NCBI RefSeq assembly: GCF_024763615.1
Contig: NC_077224.1
Span: 58,290,712-58,354,711 of the forward strand
From: Phlebotomus papatasi
Taxonomy: Eukaryota > Arthropoda > Insecta > Diptera > Psychodidae
Direction: 5' to 3'
Length of the DNA: 64,000 nt
The notes under the pieces: model-generated
What the model was told of the DNA's origin: nothing
The model's input: the letters and a program-made list of their open reading frames with translations, nothing else
The model's database searches: none
Program-made: the position numbers and the translations under genes
Part shown: piece by piece, positions 1 through 12,869 of the stretch
How the letters are laid out: the number at the start of each line of letters is the position of its first letter
Numbering within the stretch: the first letter of the stretch is position 1

Positions 1-1038
1 ACGAACTACGTAATGTGCCAATAAGTAATTGTAATTGAAATAAAATCGTGACATTTCTATTTTTCATCGTAATAGATAATGCACCGAATAAAATATTTAT
101 TTCAGTTGAGAATAATATGCTATCGTATTATGATGTATAGTAGATTTTTCATAGACATTGTACTTTTCCATTTAAAAGTTTCAAACGGAAGTTTCCGAAG
201 GGTAAACATATTTTTCACAAAAAGTTACCGCTTTGTAAAAAAGCTGCAGATGCAGGTTTATACAATGAGATACGCAAACAGAATAGAAAATGAGATTGTA
301 AAAGAATTTCATATAAAAATTATATATTTCTCACCTACGTAAGTTTTCACTGAAAATTATTTTAAAAAAAAGTTTATTTTTAATTATATATTGTTTATAG
401 AATGGAAATACTGAGAAAAATGAGAAGTCAAAATTTATATAACGCGTGGTTTTCTTTAGATTTTGATATTAATCGTATTTATGAAATCATAACTGAACGT
501 ATAGTCGAGTTGCCAACATTGCCTAAAATAATTAAGTTTGGTCCTTTTTAAGTAGGTGGCGAGAAGTGGTTACAAAACTGGCGAAAAATCGTGAAAAGTG
601 GTTATTTTTGCATTGTTAATAAAAATCACATTTTTAAGTAGTCGAGCGTTAAATTGTAGGATTATAGTTTTCTCGTATCGAGAGCCAATACATCTAAGTA
701 AGTTTATGTCAAATTTGAGTTATATTGTATGAAGGGTTCAAAAGTTATAATAAAATGAATTTCACTTTTTCCTAAACATGGCGATAAGTGGTTACTCCAC
801 CCTACAGAAAATGAGAACACCAGTCAGCTCTTCGGCAGTGGAATGTCTAGATTGACTTTCGTAATTGTGATTTCGATTCTCGTCCTATGCTAATAAATGA
901 ATAACCAGAAGGTAACATTTGGACATGTGATAAAACGCAATAAAATGTATTCTCTTTGCCAAAAAAAAAATCCAGGAGCATATAAGAAGTGTCCATTTCG
1001 CAAAGAGGCACTCCTGAATCTCCTGGACGGTCTACGAT
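1..1038. other. AT-rich intergenic/intronic DNA, no feature seen
   Basis: I find no open frame with protein character, no RNA gene and no paired termini here. The short open frame near 79-342 is low complexity and has no recognisable domain. A plain non-coding stretch. Confidence 0.5.
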
Positions 1039-1303
1039 CACTGAGAAAAAAATGGAAATGCAATTAACTTTTTTTCCTCATAACTTTAACACTTTTTATG
1101 TGTAAAAATATATCAACATTTTTTAATGCTAATTTTACATCTTATTAAGGGTAAAATTAACATGAAAAAGGGTAACTTTAACCCCTAATACACCTAAAAA
1201 GCATAATATTTACACCGATTTCGGATCAATACTGCAGGGACTGCAGGGTAAAATAAACATTTCCGGAATGTTATTTTAACTTTTTCGGATTTCTCTCACA
1301 GTG
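1039..1303. mobile_element. MITE, CACTGAGA family, copy 1
   Basis: The left end reads CACTGAGAAAAAAATGG and the right end TTTCTCTCACAGTG, giving imperfect terminal inverted repeats. The interior is matched by three other places in the window (12870-13121, 22368-22583 inverted, 33430-33675). All share a run of GTTAA/TTAAC-type words built around 'aactttaacactttttaggt' and its complement. There is no coding capacity. The superfamily is unclear because I cannot fix the length of the target duplication. Confidence 0.75.
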
Positions 1304-1427
1304 ATGGACTCAGAAGTTTCTTCCAACAAAAATACATTGAAATATGATTTACGAGTGAGTAAATAAATAATAATTTAGTTATAATACGAAAAATATGTAT
1401 CGATAGAGAGAATATGGATATGTATTG

Positions 1428-1645
1428 TTAACCCTTTAAGGACGAAACGCTTTTCATCGACCGAAAATTAACACTAAAAATTAAACAAATAAATAAAAAT
1501 ATTAAACGTCTTACATCTAACTTTGGGAAATTCAACAGAGTCTGATTCGGTATAATTTTTACCCTTATGGGCGATAGAGATATCAATAGCGCAGAAATTT
1601 AAGTAATTTTTCTGACAATATCAATAAATGATAATTAGATGGGAT
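1428..1645. mobile_element. One-ended piggyBac-type MITE fragment
   Basis: TTAA at 1428-1431 is followed by CCCTTTAAGGACGA. The next ~200 bases match the reverse complement of the right half of the complete element at 36613-37130, including the shared word 'acagagtctgattcggt'. The other end is missing, so the copy is truncated just before the repeat that starts near 1645. TTAA target use and CCCTTT termini are typical of piggyBac-derived elements. Confidence 0.65.
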
Positions 1646-2360
1646 TCTTTACAATCTTAGCTTTTATGGTCACAGGTCAAATCTAACCTTATCACATCGG
1701 GCCCAAATTTTGGATTTACACATTTTCACACTCATAGATCACGTGTATCATATGCGCTAAAAATCGATTTTCGTGGCCGTCCGTCCGTCCGTCCGTCCGT
1801 CGTACAGAGAACGGAGAGAGATATCGATAAGCGGATTTCGGCAAAAGTTAAATATCTATGGGCGGCTAGAAGTAGGTGATGTCAGACACACCCCCCTCAC
1901 ACCTCCTGCCCCCTCTTCAGAATACCCCCAAATTTTGTTTTCTCAATTAATCAACCCCTATAGCATCGATTGATCTCAAATTTTAGTATGTTATAGCTGG
2001 GCCTAAGACCTTTCGATCAGTACCAAACTCAAGGTCCTCCAAACCCCCTGACCCGAGCTATAAGGAATCCAAAATTGAATTTTCAAATGGCCATTTTTCC
2101 GGTTCTAGTTGTCAGAATTTGAAAAATTTAGTGTTTTGGAAAGCTCTTGTGGAGTTCTATAACCCTTATGACATCTTAACTTCATCTGATATAATCGAAA
2201 GTCCGATTATCCGATTAATCGAAAAATAGATTTTCGAAAATTCAATGTCGAAGATTTCTAAAACTAGACGATAGTTTTTTTTTTAATTTTAGTATGTTGT
2301 AGCTGAGGTCGAGACCTTTGCAACGGTGGGTCGCACTATTCCCTCAATGTTTCCCAATGT
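1645..2360. mobile_element. Copy of the tetranucleotide-tract repeat family (partial)
   Basis: The order of words matches the element at 24169-25992: 'ctttacaatctta' at the left, a (GTCC)n tract at about 1775-1800, then 'gatttcggcaaaagttaaat', 'gttatagctgggcctaagac' and 'cccgagctataaggaat'. No protein frame survives. The tract is (GTCC)n here and (CCGG)n in the other copy, at the same relative place, so the simple repeat belongs to the element. Confidence 0.65.
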
Positions 2361-3495
2361 TCAAATTAATTGCTTGCACTGAAATAACTTCAAAGTACTA
2401 CATTCTAACGAAAATATGCTAAAATAGAGACCATAACACAATACATATTACAAAAGATGTTTGCTATAAAGCAGCTAACAATTTTATTACTTTTTTATAT
2501 ATAAAATTTCATTTTATTTTGGCGCAAAATGTACAGAGGTCTGTGAAGAAGTGACATGGGTTTTGAATTTCCAAAAACGAAGCTTTTCTGATTTTATATA
2601 TAATCGTAGAGTATACCAAGAATTTTTGTATAAATAAAGTTATAAAAAAGAACAATCCAAATAATACTCTAAAATAATACTACTACTAATATTAATACTC
2701 AAATATTGCAAATAATACCAAATAATAAAAAATATAACCTTTTGGAATTTTATTCAATACGTTCAGCAGGTAGAGAGTATCAACCTTGAAAGCTTTTGAT
2801 ACCTTTTCTTAACATGTTATTATTTCAAAGACCTATAGATAATTCTTAAACATCTTCATCCCCAAAAAGAGTGTCAGTGAAAATATATTAATAATCTTAA
2901 CGATTTTTATTTACTCGATTCTTACTTAATTAATCACTGATTTATTCGCAATAATTTACCTGACAAAATATTGATGTAATACTTAGCAAAATAATTGATT
3001 TACTGTCTAAATTTGAGGTTGCTATTTTCCAACACTCCACATTCCTTTACTCCTCTCAGTCGAAAGGAAAACATCCTTGAAAATCGTACAAGATTCTTAG
3101 AAGTTAAATGAAAATAAATTTTCTTGTTCTAAATATAAGGTTTCTTTTCATTGTAGTCGTAATTTTGACTTTAACCACAGTAAATTCCTCCACGTGCTAA
3201 TCTCTTTAAACACGTGCAAATTACCCTCAAAGGAAGCACCAACCACTGAAAGGTGGTTTTAATTTTATTAATTCGGATGACTGTGCTTAACCCTAATCAA
3301 GATTTGCTTTTCGGATGTTTGGACATAAGCTCTTGAGCTCTTTGAACTAAATGGCAAATGTGATAAAATCTTTCAATTAAGAATATTGTACAGTATTTCA
3401 GATTTACAGAATACGTTTATATGTCTAATCAACAATTAGATAAATTAATAGGGTATCTGGAAAACTTATAATGTATCAAAATAGAAATTAACCGG
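2361..3495. other. AT-rich stretch without recognisable feature
   Basis: Low-complexity A/T sequence with short ATA and AAATA runs (for example 2650-2740). I see no gene, termini or promoter. Confidence 0.45.
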
Positions 3496-3499
3496 TATA

Positions 3500-3692
3500 G
3501 GGGGAAGTGGGGCACCTTTGAAATTGGGTTTTTAACCTAATTTTAATAAAAATTGAGCCTTATTGTGATATTATTTAACTGCACAAACAGATTGAGAGCT
3601 GAATCACATGATATGGCTTAGTTCCACTTAAAAATAAGAGAAAAATCCCAATTTCAAAGGTGCCCCACTTTTGAAGGTGCCCCGCTTTCCCC
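3500..3692. mobile_element. MITE, GGGGAAGTGGGGC family, 193 bp
   Basis: The termini GGGGGAAGTGGGGCACC and GGTGCCCCGCTTTCCCC are inverted repeats. They are flanked by TA dinucleotides (3498-3499 and 3693-3694), as for Tc1/mariner-type insertion. Inner inverted words 'acctttgaaattggg' and 'cccaatttcaaaggt' extend the pairing. No coding capacity. This is the simplest complete member of the family that recurs across the window. Confidence 0.85.
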
Positions 3693-5515
3693 TATAAATC
3701 TCTTTGTGATAGACCTGATTTGGCTCTGAATGTCTATTTCGGATTCAATGCTAGTTTTGTATAATTTAGAAGAACTTGATATGTGGAAACATTTCGATCA
3801 CTGGACGGAGGGCATTGAGGCAAATTGCAATAAATAAATGTCTCATTTACACACAAATGAGATGTGATTAATAGTATTTACGGAAGTAACAGATGGGGAA
3901 TAATTAATAAAATGTATACACTTTCTCAAGCCGCTGGAGATATGCTGCAGAGTATGTGTCTGGCAGAGACAAGGGCTACATCTTCTCCAATTCTAACATT
4001 TACTGTATCGATCTCCTGTGATGAGAAGCAACATGTGCTATGTGGGTTGAGGTTATGCCAATAACCTGTATCTATCTATAAGTGGATATGTTCCCTTCGC
4101 TAGAAATTGAGCATAAATTAAATTTATGCAATATAGAGATTTAATAAGCAAAATTCTACCCAAATGTTCAATTTAAATATATTCGGTACTATAAGACTCA
4201 GACTAGGGTACAAATCTGTAATGAAATTTATATACTTTTGCTTATTGCTGGGAGGTAGAGAGACTTGTTTTGGATTGTTGCAATATGAAAATTTAGGAGC
4301 GGTATTAAATTACAAAATCCCTTTGTATCTACTCATTAAATGGCTTTTAGGTGTGAAAAGCTGAATGTTCTTTCACCTGGAACATCGGATCACAGCATAT
4401 GGTTCGAAAGTCGTTCTAAGTCCCAAATTAAACCTTTTTCCCATATTATTTCCCATATTACCAGAGATTTAATATATTCACTGCTAAATGTGAGTTACTG
4501 CCTCACCCTCCTGACCCTTTAATCAATGAAACATTGAGTAATTTTGCCACCGCTCATTTCCCAGGCGTTTATGGCGTCTCATAAAAATAATATAGAATTA
4601 TTGCTGGCAGGTCCAATGGGAAGAACTTCCACAACCCCAGAGAACTTTGAAGAAGGATGTGTTCAGAAAACAGAGAAAGAAATAATGTTTCGATGTCATG
4701 GATCGGATTTATTGTAATGAATCCGCATTACATTTCGGAAATAGCCGCGAAGGTTTTGACTTCTAGTACGTGATTTAGTGCTGTAATTTTCCGCAACTGA
4801 CACGCGACATTGTATCAGAAAATTGATCACAAAAAGATAATTGACCTGCCAATTTCCGCATCCCAAAATCTCAGGTCCGTATATGGAGTTTGTAGGCAAA
4901 ACAATATGGGTAAAGTTGGAGAGGAAATATTTAGATAGAGGAGTCATTTGGAAAATCAGAGTGAAATGGCCAACAACTTTTAGTGGAATTTTCATGTCGA
5001 ATTTCCTATAAAGATTTTATGAAATATATTCCATTTAGATCCAATTCCCAAAATGAAGTGGATTCAGACCAACAAATTGGATTACATTGCCCATAGATAT
5101 TTCTGAAATATGGCAATTTCGTCAGGACGTGTTGAACTGATTTACTACACGAGATTAAGCTACAATTACATTTTCCTGCAAGGGAATAAATCATACCACG
5201 TATATTTCGAGACGTCTAGAAACTTTGCATATATATATAGTAAATAAATTATTGGTTTCCATTTATCTATTGACTTGATATTTTAATAAATCAAACCATT
5301 TGATTGATTTTATAAACTCAATCTCTAGAAACAAAAATTACTCTGAAATCGCTTGAGTTAATATTACCCAAGTTGAACACATAACCTCGGAATAATAAAG
5401 TCTTGGAAAAAATATAAAAGCTGCTAGTATTACAAATAATAAAAAATAAACAAAGTGAAATATTTGAGAAAAATGGATGTGCTCTATCCGGTCTATCAGG
5501 TTTAAATCTTTTCTA
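3693..5515. other. Intergenic/intronic stretch, nothing identified
   Basis: Several open frames of 60-99 codons occur on both strands (3864-4522 on +, 4696-5194 on -). None has a recognisable domain, and they do not join into a splice-consistent model. I call none of them. Confidence 0.4.
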
Positions 5516-5519
5516 AAAT

Positions 5520-7790
5520 TACTTTAAAAAAGAGATGAGAAAGCGTCCCAGCGTAGCGGAATGCTCGAACTTATGAGAAAGAGCATATCCGTGAATTTTC
5601 TTCTCGCATGTTTTGGGTGTATTCCGGTTTATTAACGATTAAATTCATTAGCAAATCGAAAAACAATTTTGAATTAGAAAATTGGCTAAGAAGTATATAT
5701 ACTTACGCGCAAATAAAATGGGATAATCGAGAAAAATAAATCAATTACAATTACTTGACCAATTAGAAAGAATTTATAAGAAATTGAATTGATAAGACAA
5801 GTCCAGATATTTTCAAAAAATACAAATTTAATTAAATCGGTTAAAATATGAGCCTTTCAAAGTGATTGACCTTTTCACCTGTCAATATTTCAAAATGACG
5901 AATTTTCCCGTCATACACTGCTGGCAATAATCATAGCTCCACTTTTTCATACTGGAAAAACTTTGAAAAAAAAATTTTTTTGGAAAAAAATAAAAATATC
6001 ATTTGAAGGTATTTTCAAACCGATATGAAAAATTGCCATTTGAATTTCATATCGTTAGAACTGTGATTACTGTGATAGAATCTTTATCAAAATGGCGATT
6101 TTCGGGTGGCAATAATTATAGCTCCACTCAATAAATATGGCTTCAGGGTATTTATTTTCAATCAGTGAAGGTAAATATCTTTTAGTAATTCAATTAATAA
6201 CTTTATTAAGCTAATTAGAATCATTTTTATAAAGTGTTATAAAGTTTTTCATGAATTTTGCTGAAATTTTGTAAGGAAAATGTTTAATGAACAAAAATAA
6301 GGGATTAATTAAGGTCTTGAAAGGGATGAAAATTGACAACCAAAAAATTTCCATAAAAATTACAAGATCCTATCACCTTTCATCTAAATTTGTCCATATT
6401 GCCGACATATATGCATTTTAAACCACTCCCAGGGCTGAGAATCTTCTTTTGTTAGAGGCAAAAGTGTTCAATTTTCCGTGTTACAGTCGAAAAAAACAAG
6501 TTTTCTACCGAAATTTGATGTTAAACAATGCTGACTGCTTAGTCTCATCATGTTCTGTTGATCCTGCCCCAAAACAGAATTCCAAGTGACTAAGGTGGTC
6601 TTCAGAATAATTAAATAAAAAATTATCAAAAAGAAGCTTATTGCAGTTTGATGAATAGAAAGTATTTTACGTCATTTAAGTGGTTTAAAATTATTTTTTC
6701 AGACAGAAAACAAGTTAAGACAAGACCTATCAATTTTTTTAGTCGAAAAAAATAATTTGTACCACTTAAATTAGGTAAAACACCTTCTGTTCATCAAACT
6801 GCAATAAGCTTCTTTTTGATAATTTTTTATTTTATTATTCTGAAGACCACCTTAGTCACTTGGAATTCTGTTTTGGGGCAGGATCAGCAGAACATGATGA
6901 GACTAAGCAGTCAGCATTGTTTAACATCAAATTTCGGTAGAAAACTTGTTTTTTTCGACTGTAACACGGAAAATTGAACACTTTTGCCTCTAACAAAAGA
7001 AGATTCTCAGCCCTGGGAGTGGTTTAAAATGCATATATGTCGGCAATATGGACAAATTCGGATGAAAGGTGATAGGATCTTGTCATTTTTATGGAAATTT
7101 TTTGGTTGTCAATTTTCATCCCTTTCAAGACCTTAATTAATCCCTTATTTTTGTTCATTAAACATTTTCCTTACAAAATTTCAGCAAAATTCATGAAAAA
7201 CTTTATAACACTTTATAAAAATGATTCTAATTAGCTTAATAAAGTTATTAATTGAATTACTAAAAGATATTTACCTTCACTGATTGAAAATAAATACCCT
7301 GAAGCCATATTTATTGAGTGGAGCTATAATTATTGCCACCCGAAAATCGCCATTTTGATAAAGATTCTATCACAGTAATCACAGTTCTAACGATATGAAA
7401 TTCAAATGGCAATTTTTCATATCGGTTTGAAAATACCTTCAAATGATTTTTTTATTTTTTTCCAAAAAATTTTTTTTTCAAAGTTTTTCCAGTATGAAAA
7501 AGTGGAGCTATGATTATTGCCAGCAGTGTAGGTATGTTTGGAAGAAATGTTTGTTTGGATTCCCTCTCCGAAATCCGAAATCCGTAATCCGAAAATAATT
7601 GAAAAAACTTAGACCAATTTTGAGAAAAACCAGAAAACATGGTCTTGAAGTTTTGGAGGAGATGAGGGGGCATAGGGGAAAAGGAAAAAAATAGCGTCCA
7701 AGATAATGTCAACTTATCGGTCGATATCTCTTACCGTTTGTCCTCTAGAGAGGGAACAAACTTTGGGTAAAATAAAAAATAATTTCCGAA
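5520..7790. mobile_element. Old dispersed repeat split by the 5916-7528 palindrome
   Basis: Left of the palindrome, 5535-5590 has 'gaaagcgtcccagcgtagcg' followed by a 'gaatgctcgaac' word. Related words recur at 17955-18005, 35570-35630, 36150-36190 and 58435-58460. Right of the palindrome, 7630-7750 has 'gaggagatgagggggcatag' and 'gtcaacttatcggtcgatat', resembling 59060-59200. So one older element was interrupted. Outer limits are uncertain. Confidence 0.45.
5916..7528. mobile_element. 1.6-kb palindromic foldback transposon, TA-flanked
   Basis: The element begins CACTGCTGGCAATAATCATA and ends with its reverse complement, with TA on both sides (5914-5915 and 7529-7530). The two arms (about 5916-6703 and 6745-7528) are near-identical inverted copies with only scattered mismatches, around a ~40-base centre at 6704-6744. 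A second copy of the terminal 21-base word lies inside each arm (6108-6128 and 7317-7337), giving an IR/DR arrangement as in some Tc1-like elements. No transposase frame is present, so it is non-autonomous. Near-identity of the arms points to a young insertion or to gene conversion between arms. Confidence 0.85.
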
Positions 7791-7984
7791 AAAAATTATA
7801 CAATTGTGAATGGATTCTAGGACATGAACCTCTAAGAAATATTCTGGTACAAATCTCATCCCAGGATTCGTCCTAGAAGTATAAAAATTTTGATATGAAA
7901 AATAAGTAGTTTTTTTTTTACTTGGCCCTGACCGATAGCCAAATGTAATTTAAAAATACTGAATAATGTTATGGTCCTTAATAG

Positions 7985-8113
7985 CCTTTATGACCTCTAC
8001 ACACTAGAGAAATTTCTATCCATATTGAAGATTGAAGAGTTTTCCGACATAAGCGTGGGGAATTTGCTTAAATGGAATCGACATAAATTTTTTAAGTGTG
8101 TAGAGGCCATAAA
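7985..8113. mobile_element. Short MITE, 'cctctacacact' family, copy 1
   Basis: The ends CCTTTATGACCTCTACACAC and GTGTGTAGAGGCCATAAAG form terminal inverted repeats about 130 bp apart. A second copy is at 9961-10077. The interior includes 'tccatattgaag', shared with the other copy. No coding capacity. Confidence 0.75.
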
Positions 8114-8327
8114 GAACGGGTGTCCTTGTATATTTAATTAAGTATATAGAAAAGATATACATTAGAGACAGCTTTAAATGTTTGTAATTTAATTTTATAT
8201 GGAGACAATTTTAAATGCGTATCATACTATGTGAAAGTTATTTATTTATTTAGATTTTTTAGAAATGGTTCTTAGTTATAATAAGTCGATGGGCTTTAGT
8301 ACTCAAGATACAAGAACAAGGTGAGTG

Positions 8328-8359
8328 CCCCCCCCCCCGACTGTCGGGGGGGGGGGGGG
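8328..8359. repeat. C-run / G-run hairpin
   Basis: Eleven C, then GACTGTC, then fourteen G. The C and G runs pair across a one-base loop (GAC-T-GTC) to give a near-continuous GC hairpin in very AT-rich DNA. The G run could also form a quadruplex. Exact run lengths are a likely place for sequencing error. Confidence 0.85.
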
Positions 8360-9960
8360 CAAAAAAAGAAAATACAATGAAACTAAATATTTAATACAAA
8401 TATTTAAAATACAATGATATCTAAATATTTGTTCATTTAAGAAGATTTTAAAATTAAATACGTTAAATTTTGATTATGATTTGAGTTAAAATTGCTTTGT
8501 TGAAAATTCAGTGTGAGCAATTGCTTACGAGAAATATGACAGATCTTCGTGTTTACTTCAGTATTATTTAGCTGTGGTAAACTATTAACAATCTTTCCTC
8601 GCTGTTTTTCAGAGATATTATTAAATATTCATTGAATATTGTGTTGATTCACATTAATGGTGATTTGTAAATTTGACCTGAAGTGAGATTTTCCTTTTGA
8701 ATTACGTTTTTTTGTGTGAAAAGTGGGCAATTTTCTATTAGGTTCACCGGTGAGGTAATAGTCCTTATTTTGGACAGGTGTTTTTTCTCGAAATTTCGTG
8801 AAGTTTTAGCTTTTGTGATGACTAGGTCGTATAAATGCCTGGAGAAACAAAGAAGTATCATCTTTCGAACGAAATGTAGTGGGAAAAGCCTTGAAAGGCT
8901 CCCGTAAAGGCCAGGGAATCCACAAATCCGAGCGTACTTGGAGTATCGAAGTCAACTCACTTTAATGAATGATATGGAAAGTTTCCGGACTTCTTGTGAC
9001 ATTCTACGGTTGCCTTACATAAACAGGAAGGGGCTTATTTAGATAGGTTCTTGAAATGGAGAACAATGGGCATCCTATTGAGGCGGATTAGCTGTCCAAA
9101 ATTACAAGCAATGTGTCCAAATTTACGCGACCAAGTTGTCCAAAGTAAGAGTAAAATTCACTTCTACATATTAATTCATTTTTAAACATATTAAAACTAA
9201 TTTTAGTAAAAAAGGGCGATAAATAATTTGCCAAGTTTCTAGGCAAACCCTTCTGAAAAGATAGTAACAAAAACATTGAATTAGTATTGAAAATATCGCA
9301 CTTCAACCTTGGAACATTGATGCTTATAAGCAGACTGGCCAAAATTATGAGCCTTTACCCTAAGTAAAATATTTTAACTTTCATGTTCATCTTAAATACT
9401 TTTTAATAATGAAATAACATAATTTTGTGAAGAAACCCTTGAGGGTATTTTTGAGTATTTCCCTTGGTCTTTTCCTTTTTCGATATAAAGCTTCAGATAA
9501 ATTGTGACATTTGGGACAAGTTGATTATTCCTCAATTTTTCATCTCCTCATCACATCCAATTTTTGTGACGAGAGTTCAGGATTCTATTAAAAACCATTG
9601 ATATACCAAAAGAAGAGAATTTGCGATAAATTGATTCGCATATGCAGTATGTGATCAATATATGAAGTAATGTGAAAAAGTCAGAATATCCGGCCCACCA
9701 TATAAATCAGATAGATGAGGGACTGGAGACTCGACGACAGGCTGAAATGAGAATTTGTACAATGGACTGTAAAAAAGATGAACAGGAATCAGGAAGTTCG
9801 GGTGAGAGATAAAAAAGAGCCGTGATGGAGCCTGTGTCATTTTCATCTAGACCAACACATTTGTGATGTTCGACAGATGGGAGTCGAGAGGCAAATAAAT
9901 GGGATACTTTTGGGAAAATCATTTTCTTTTCGAGGACCCAATCTATCAATTTCGATTTGT
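8360..9960. other. Stretch without recognisable gene
   Basis: Short open frames occur on both strands, several overlapping head to head (8649-8861 with 8716-8907; 9655-9846 with 9707-9949). Overlap on opposite strands or frames and absence of domains argue against coding. I see no paired termini. Confidence 0.4.
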
Positions 9961-10077
9961 CCTTTATGGCCTCTACACACTAGAAGAATTTATGTCCATA
10001 TTGAATCAAATTCCCTACACTTATCTATGAGAAACTCTTCAATATGGACATAAATTTGTCTGTGTAGATGCCATGAG
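9961..10077. mobile_element. Short MITE, 'cctctacacact' family, copy 2
   Basis: Begins CCTTTATGGCCTCTACACAC and ends 'tgtgtagatgccatgag', with internal inverted words 'tatgtccatattga' and 'tcaatatggacata'. It is more diverged at the right end than copy 1 at 7985-8113. Confidence 0.7.
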
Positions 10078-11072
10078 AGAAATAGATTTCCGATAAGGGT
10101 ACACAAAATGTTTGTATAGAAAATCAAATTTCTATTTATTTTAAAATATTCTCTAATGCCAGGGTTATCTGAAGTTAGAAAAAGTTACAGCTAATACAAA
10201 AAAAGGCATTAAATGAGAAATGGAATTTCTAATAAAGAAGATGTGTATGAACAGAACAACTTTCCGCTTCTCATAAATCGTAGATAATAATAAGCTCAAT
10301 TACTGCTCCCACAACCCCTTCAATGTTCATACGATAGCTAATATAATATCATAAATAAATTATGAAGAATTCAGAGAGATATTTGGGGTACGGTAGAGCC
10401 ATAAGTTGTAGGCCCTCTCTGGTTTTCTCCCACTGTATGCTCTTCAATCTTTCTCACAGCCTCATTAATCCATTTTATCCCAGCACACACATCATTAATT
10501 ATGATATGATATCAGATGGGGGCAGATGTAGAGAAATTTCAATGTAATAGAGTAAACATAATCGAATCTGCAAAACCACTTATAGAGAAATTCCAAATAA
10601 ATCAACACCATTTGTTGTCCAAACGCAACAGAATTGGAAATTTATCCAGTTTTAATTTTTTTTGTTCGACCACCATATAAATATAGTAAAATCCTTTTAT
10701 TCCTCAATTTGGCATTACATAGATTTCGAGATTTTTATGAACTCCTGAAGAGCTTTTAATTGGAATTCCACAACTCAACCAGTGGAGTAGAGTGGTTTTC
10801 CATTGGGTAAACTTTTAGCACAAATGGAAAATGTATTAAATCAAATCATAAAGTCCGAATTGGTAAAGTAAAATGGGAGAAAAAGTAATTAACAAAAGAA
10901 AATATTTATCATTTTCCTCTAGAAACTTTCTAATTGCCTTTTGAATACATTAACTTTTTGATGTAAATGGGAGAAAATTATATTTTTATGCCAGTTTCTT
11001 CTTGAGTTTCAGCATCTTTGGGGTCGCGTGCAGAATAAATAATACGTACCTTGTGGAAAATATGAAACAATG
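10078..11072. other. No feature seen
   Basis: AT-rich sequence. The open frame at 10362-10547 has no recognisable domain and no splice context that I can defend. Confidence 0.4.
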
Positions 11073-11074
11073 TA

Positions 11075-11986
11075 GGGGAGACCGGGGTACTTTTAGTCAG
11101 AAAATGAGGCTTTTTTTCGCGCATGATTTTTCAAAAAATGATAAGGTTTGTCTAATATTTTTATGTTTCATAAGTAGCATTAGGATATTTGCTATCTGAA
11201 ACACTGTAGTTCAAAACTCTAAAATCCTTGACTTTTTCTAGAAAGGATAATGAAAAAACTATGACACATTGGCTACACTTTCCCCGGCCTGGGTATTTAT
11301 AACCACTTTTGGGGGTGCTAATTGCCACCAGTTTTCCAGACGAAATTTTAAACTGGAGATGCAAAATATTGTTTCGCTTGATACACTGAAACCCACTGAT
11401 GCTAAATATGTCACTTAAACCTACAGAAAAGGCTTTAGCCGACTTTTTTATGACATTTTTTTAATTGCGGCAAAATTGATGAAAACATCCTGAAAAAATC
11501 TATTTCACAAAGTTTTCATCCGAATGGCAATATTGCTTGGAATATCAATACTACTTTTTCATCTAACAATTATCCATGTATTAGTGAAAAACGCCACGGA
11601 AGAGTGGCTACATTTGCCCTGAGGGCTGTTTCAGTGTTTATCATCTTATATAAAAAAGTGGATAATTATTATGCAAGTGAAAAATATCACCTAAATAACT
11701 TTATTAATACCAGAAACAAAGTAAAACTATAAGAATTTGACTAACAGCTTAAAAAACCAAATGCTGGGCAAAAAACTATCACATCAAAATTACAACTTTA
11801 TACACATATTTAAAAAAATGCTTCTAAATTGTAGGATAACAGGATCAGACTTATAAATAGTTCTGGGAATATAGGGATGTGTTCCTGCTTTCATTAAAAA
11901 ATACTTTGCTCAGTGTACATTTTAATGGAAACGAGAAAAATCCACTTTCTACTTCTACCCCTGGCTAATTGTACCCCAGTCTCCCC
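11075..11986. mobile_element. MITE, GGGGAGACCGGGG family, 912 bp
   Basis: The termini GGGGAGACCGGGGTAC and GTACCCCAGTCTCCCC are inverted repeats. TA flanks lie at 11073-11074 and 11987-11988. The size resembles the nested inner members at 19928-20881 and 30554-31356, suggesting a ~0.8-0.95 kb subfamily distinct from the ~0.2-kb one. No transposase frame. Confidence 0.8.
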
Positions 11987-12869
11987 TATGTCTTTTGTGG
12001 CCAACTTGAAGGGCATATTATTTACAAGATTTTCGATATGCGCTGTAAACATAGAAATTGTAAGAAGATCTCCTACGAAAAGGAAAAAATGCCTAAGACA
12101 TCTGATACAGCTTTCCTTTTTGTCTATATGTTTTATAACCCTCTTCCCATAAAAAAAAGAGTGAATTACATTCAGACGATTAGCTATATATACTGACCAT
12201 TGAGGGTGACATAATATTCGTAGATCGATAGGGTTCAAATTTTTTTCTGTGCAGAAAAAAGCAATGTATAGAAAATTGTTTTTCTCATAATCCGAAAGTG
12301 ACCATACTTGCAAGAGCTCATAAAAATAAAACTGAATGAATTACAAGTCTGTAACACTGGACTTCTCCACTATAACACGTATTCAGAAGCAAATTTTTAT
12401 GACTGTACATAGAAAAAACTGTGAGGAACACCTTTTTGTGCTTCGAATTCTTTTGGGCAGAATGCTATTTTGCCCTTTTTTGTAATCTGCTGCAGACAAA
12501 GTTTTCATATTAATATACGTCTGAAACATATAGCCTCTATATCCATCAAATTCAGGCTAAAATCTTTCATTCATTTCACTGGAATTTTATCTCTGTGCAA
12601 ACTTTCGAAGTACACTTAAAGCTTGGAGTGTCAAGTGATTTATAGACTTGAAGATAATCCCAGAGATGGCTTAACGCAATATTTTCACGAGTTTATAATA
12701 TTCATACTTCTATATATATCAGCAGCATTTTACGCAACTCCTTAACAGTTTTGGAAAACTCATAGATTTTATTGAAATTTTAAGAAAAAAAAATTATTAA
12801 AAGAGTGGCGTGACGAAATATTTAGAGAAGAAGGACCATCAAAATATTCTTTATTTCCGTATTTACATA
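11987..12869. other. No feature seen
   Basis: The longest frame (- strand, 11894-12313, 139 codons) begins inside the neighbouring MITE, has alternatives on both strands and no recognisable domain. Not called. Confidence 0.4.

Noticed and set aside
11894..12313. 139-codon minus-strand frame
   Set aside because: It starts within a MITE, competes with two + strand frames, and has no recognisable domain.
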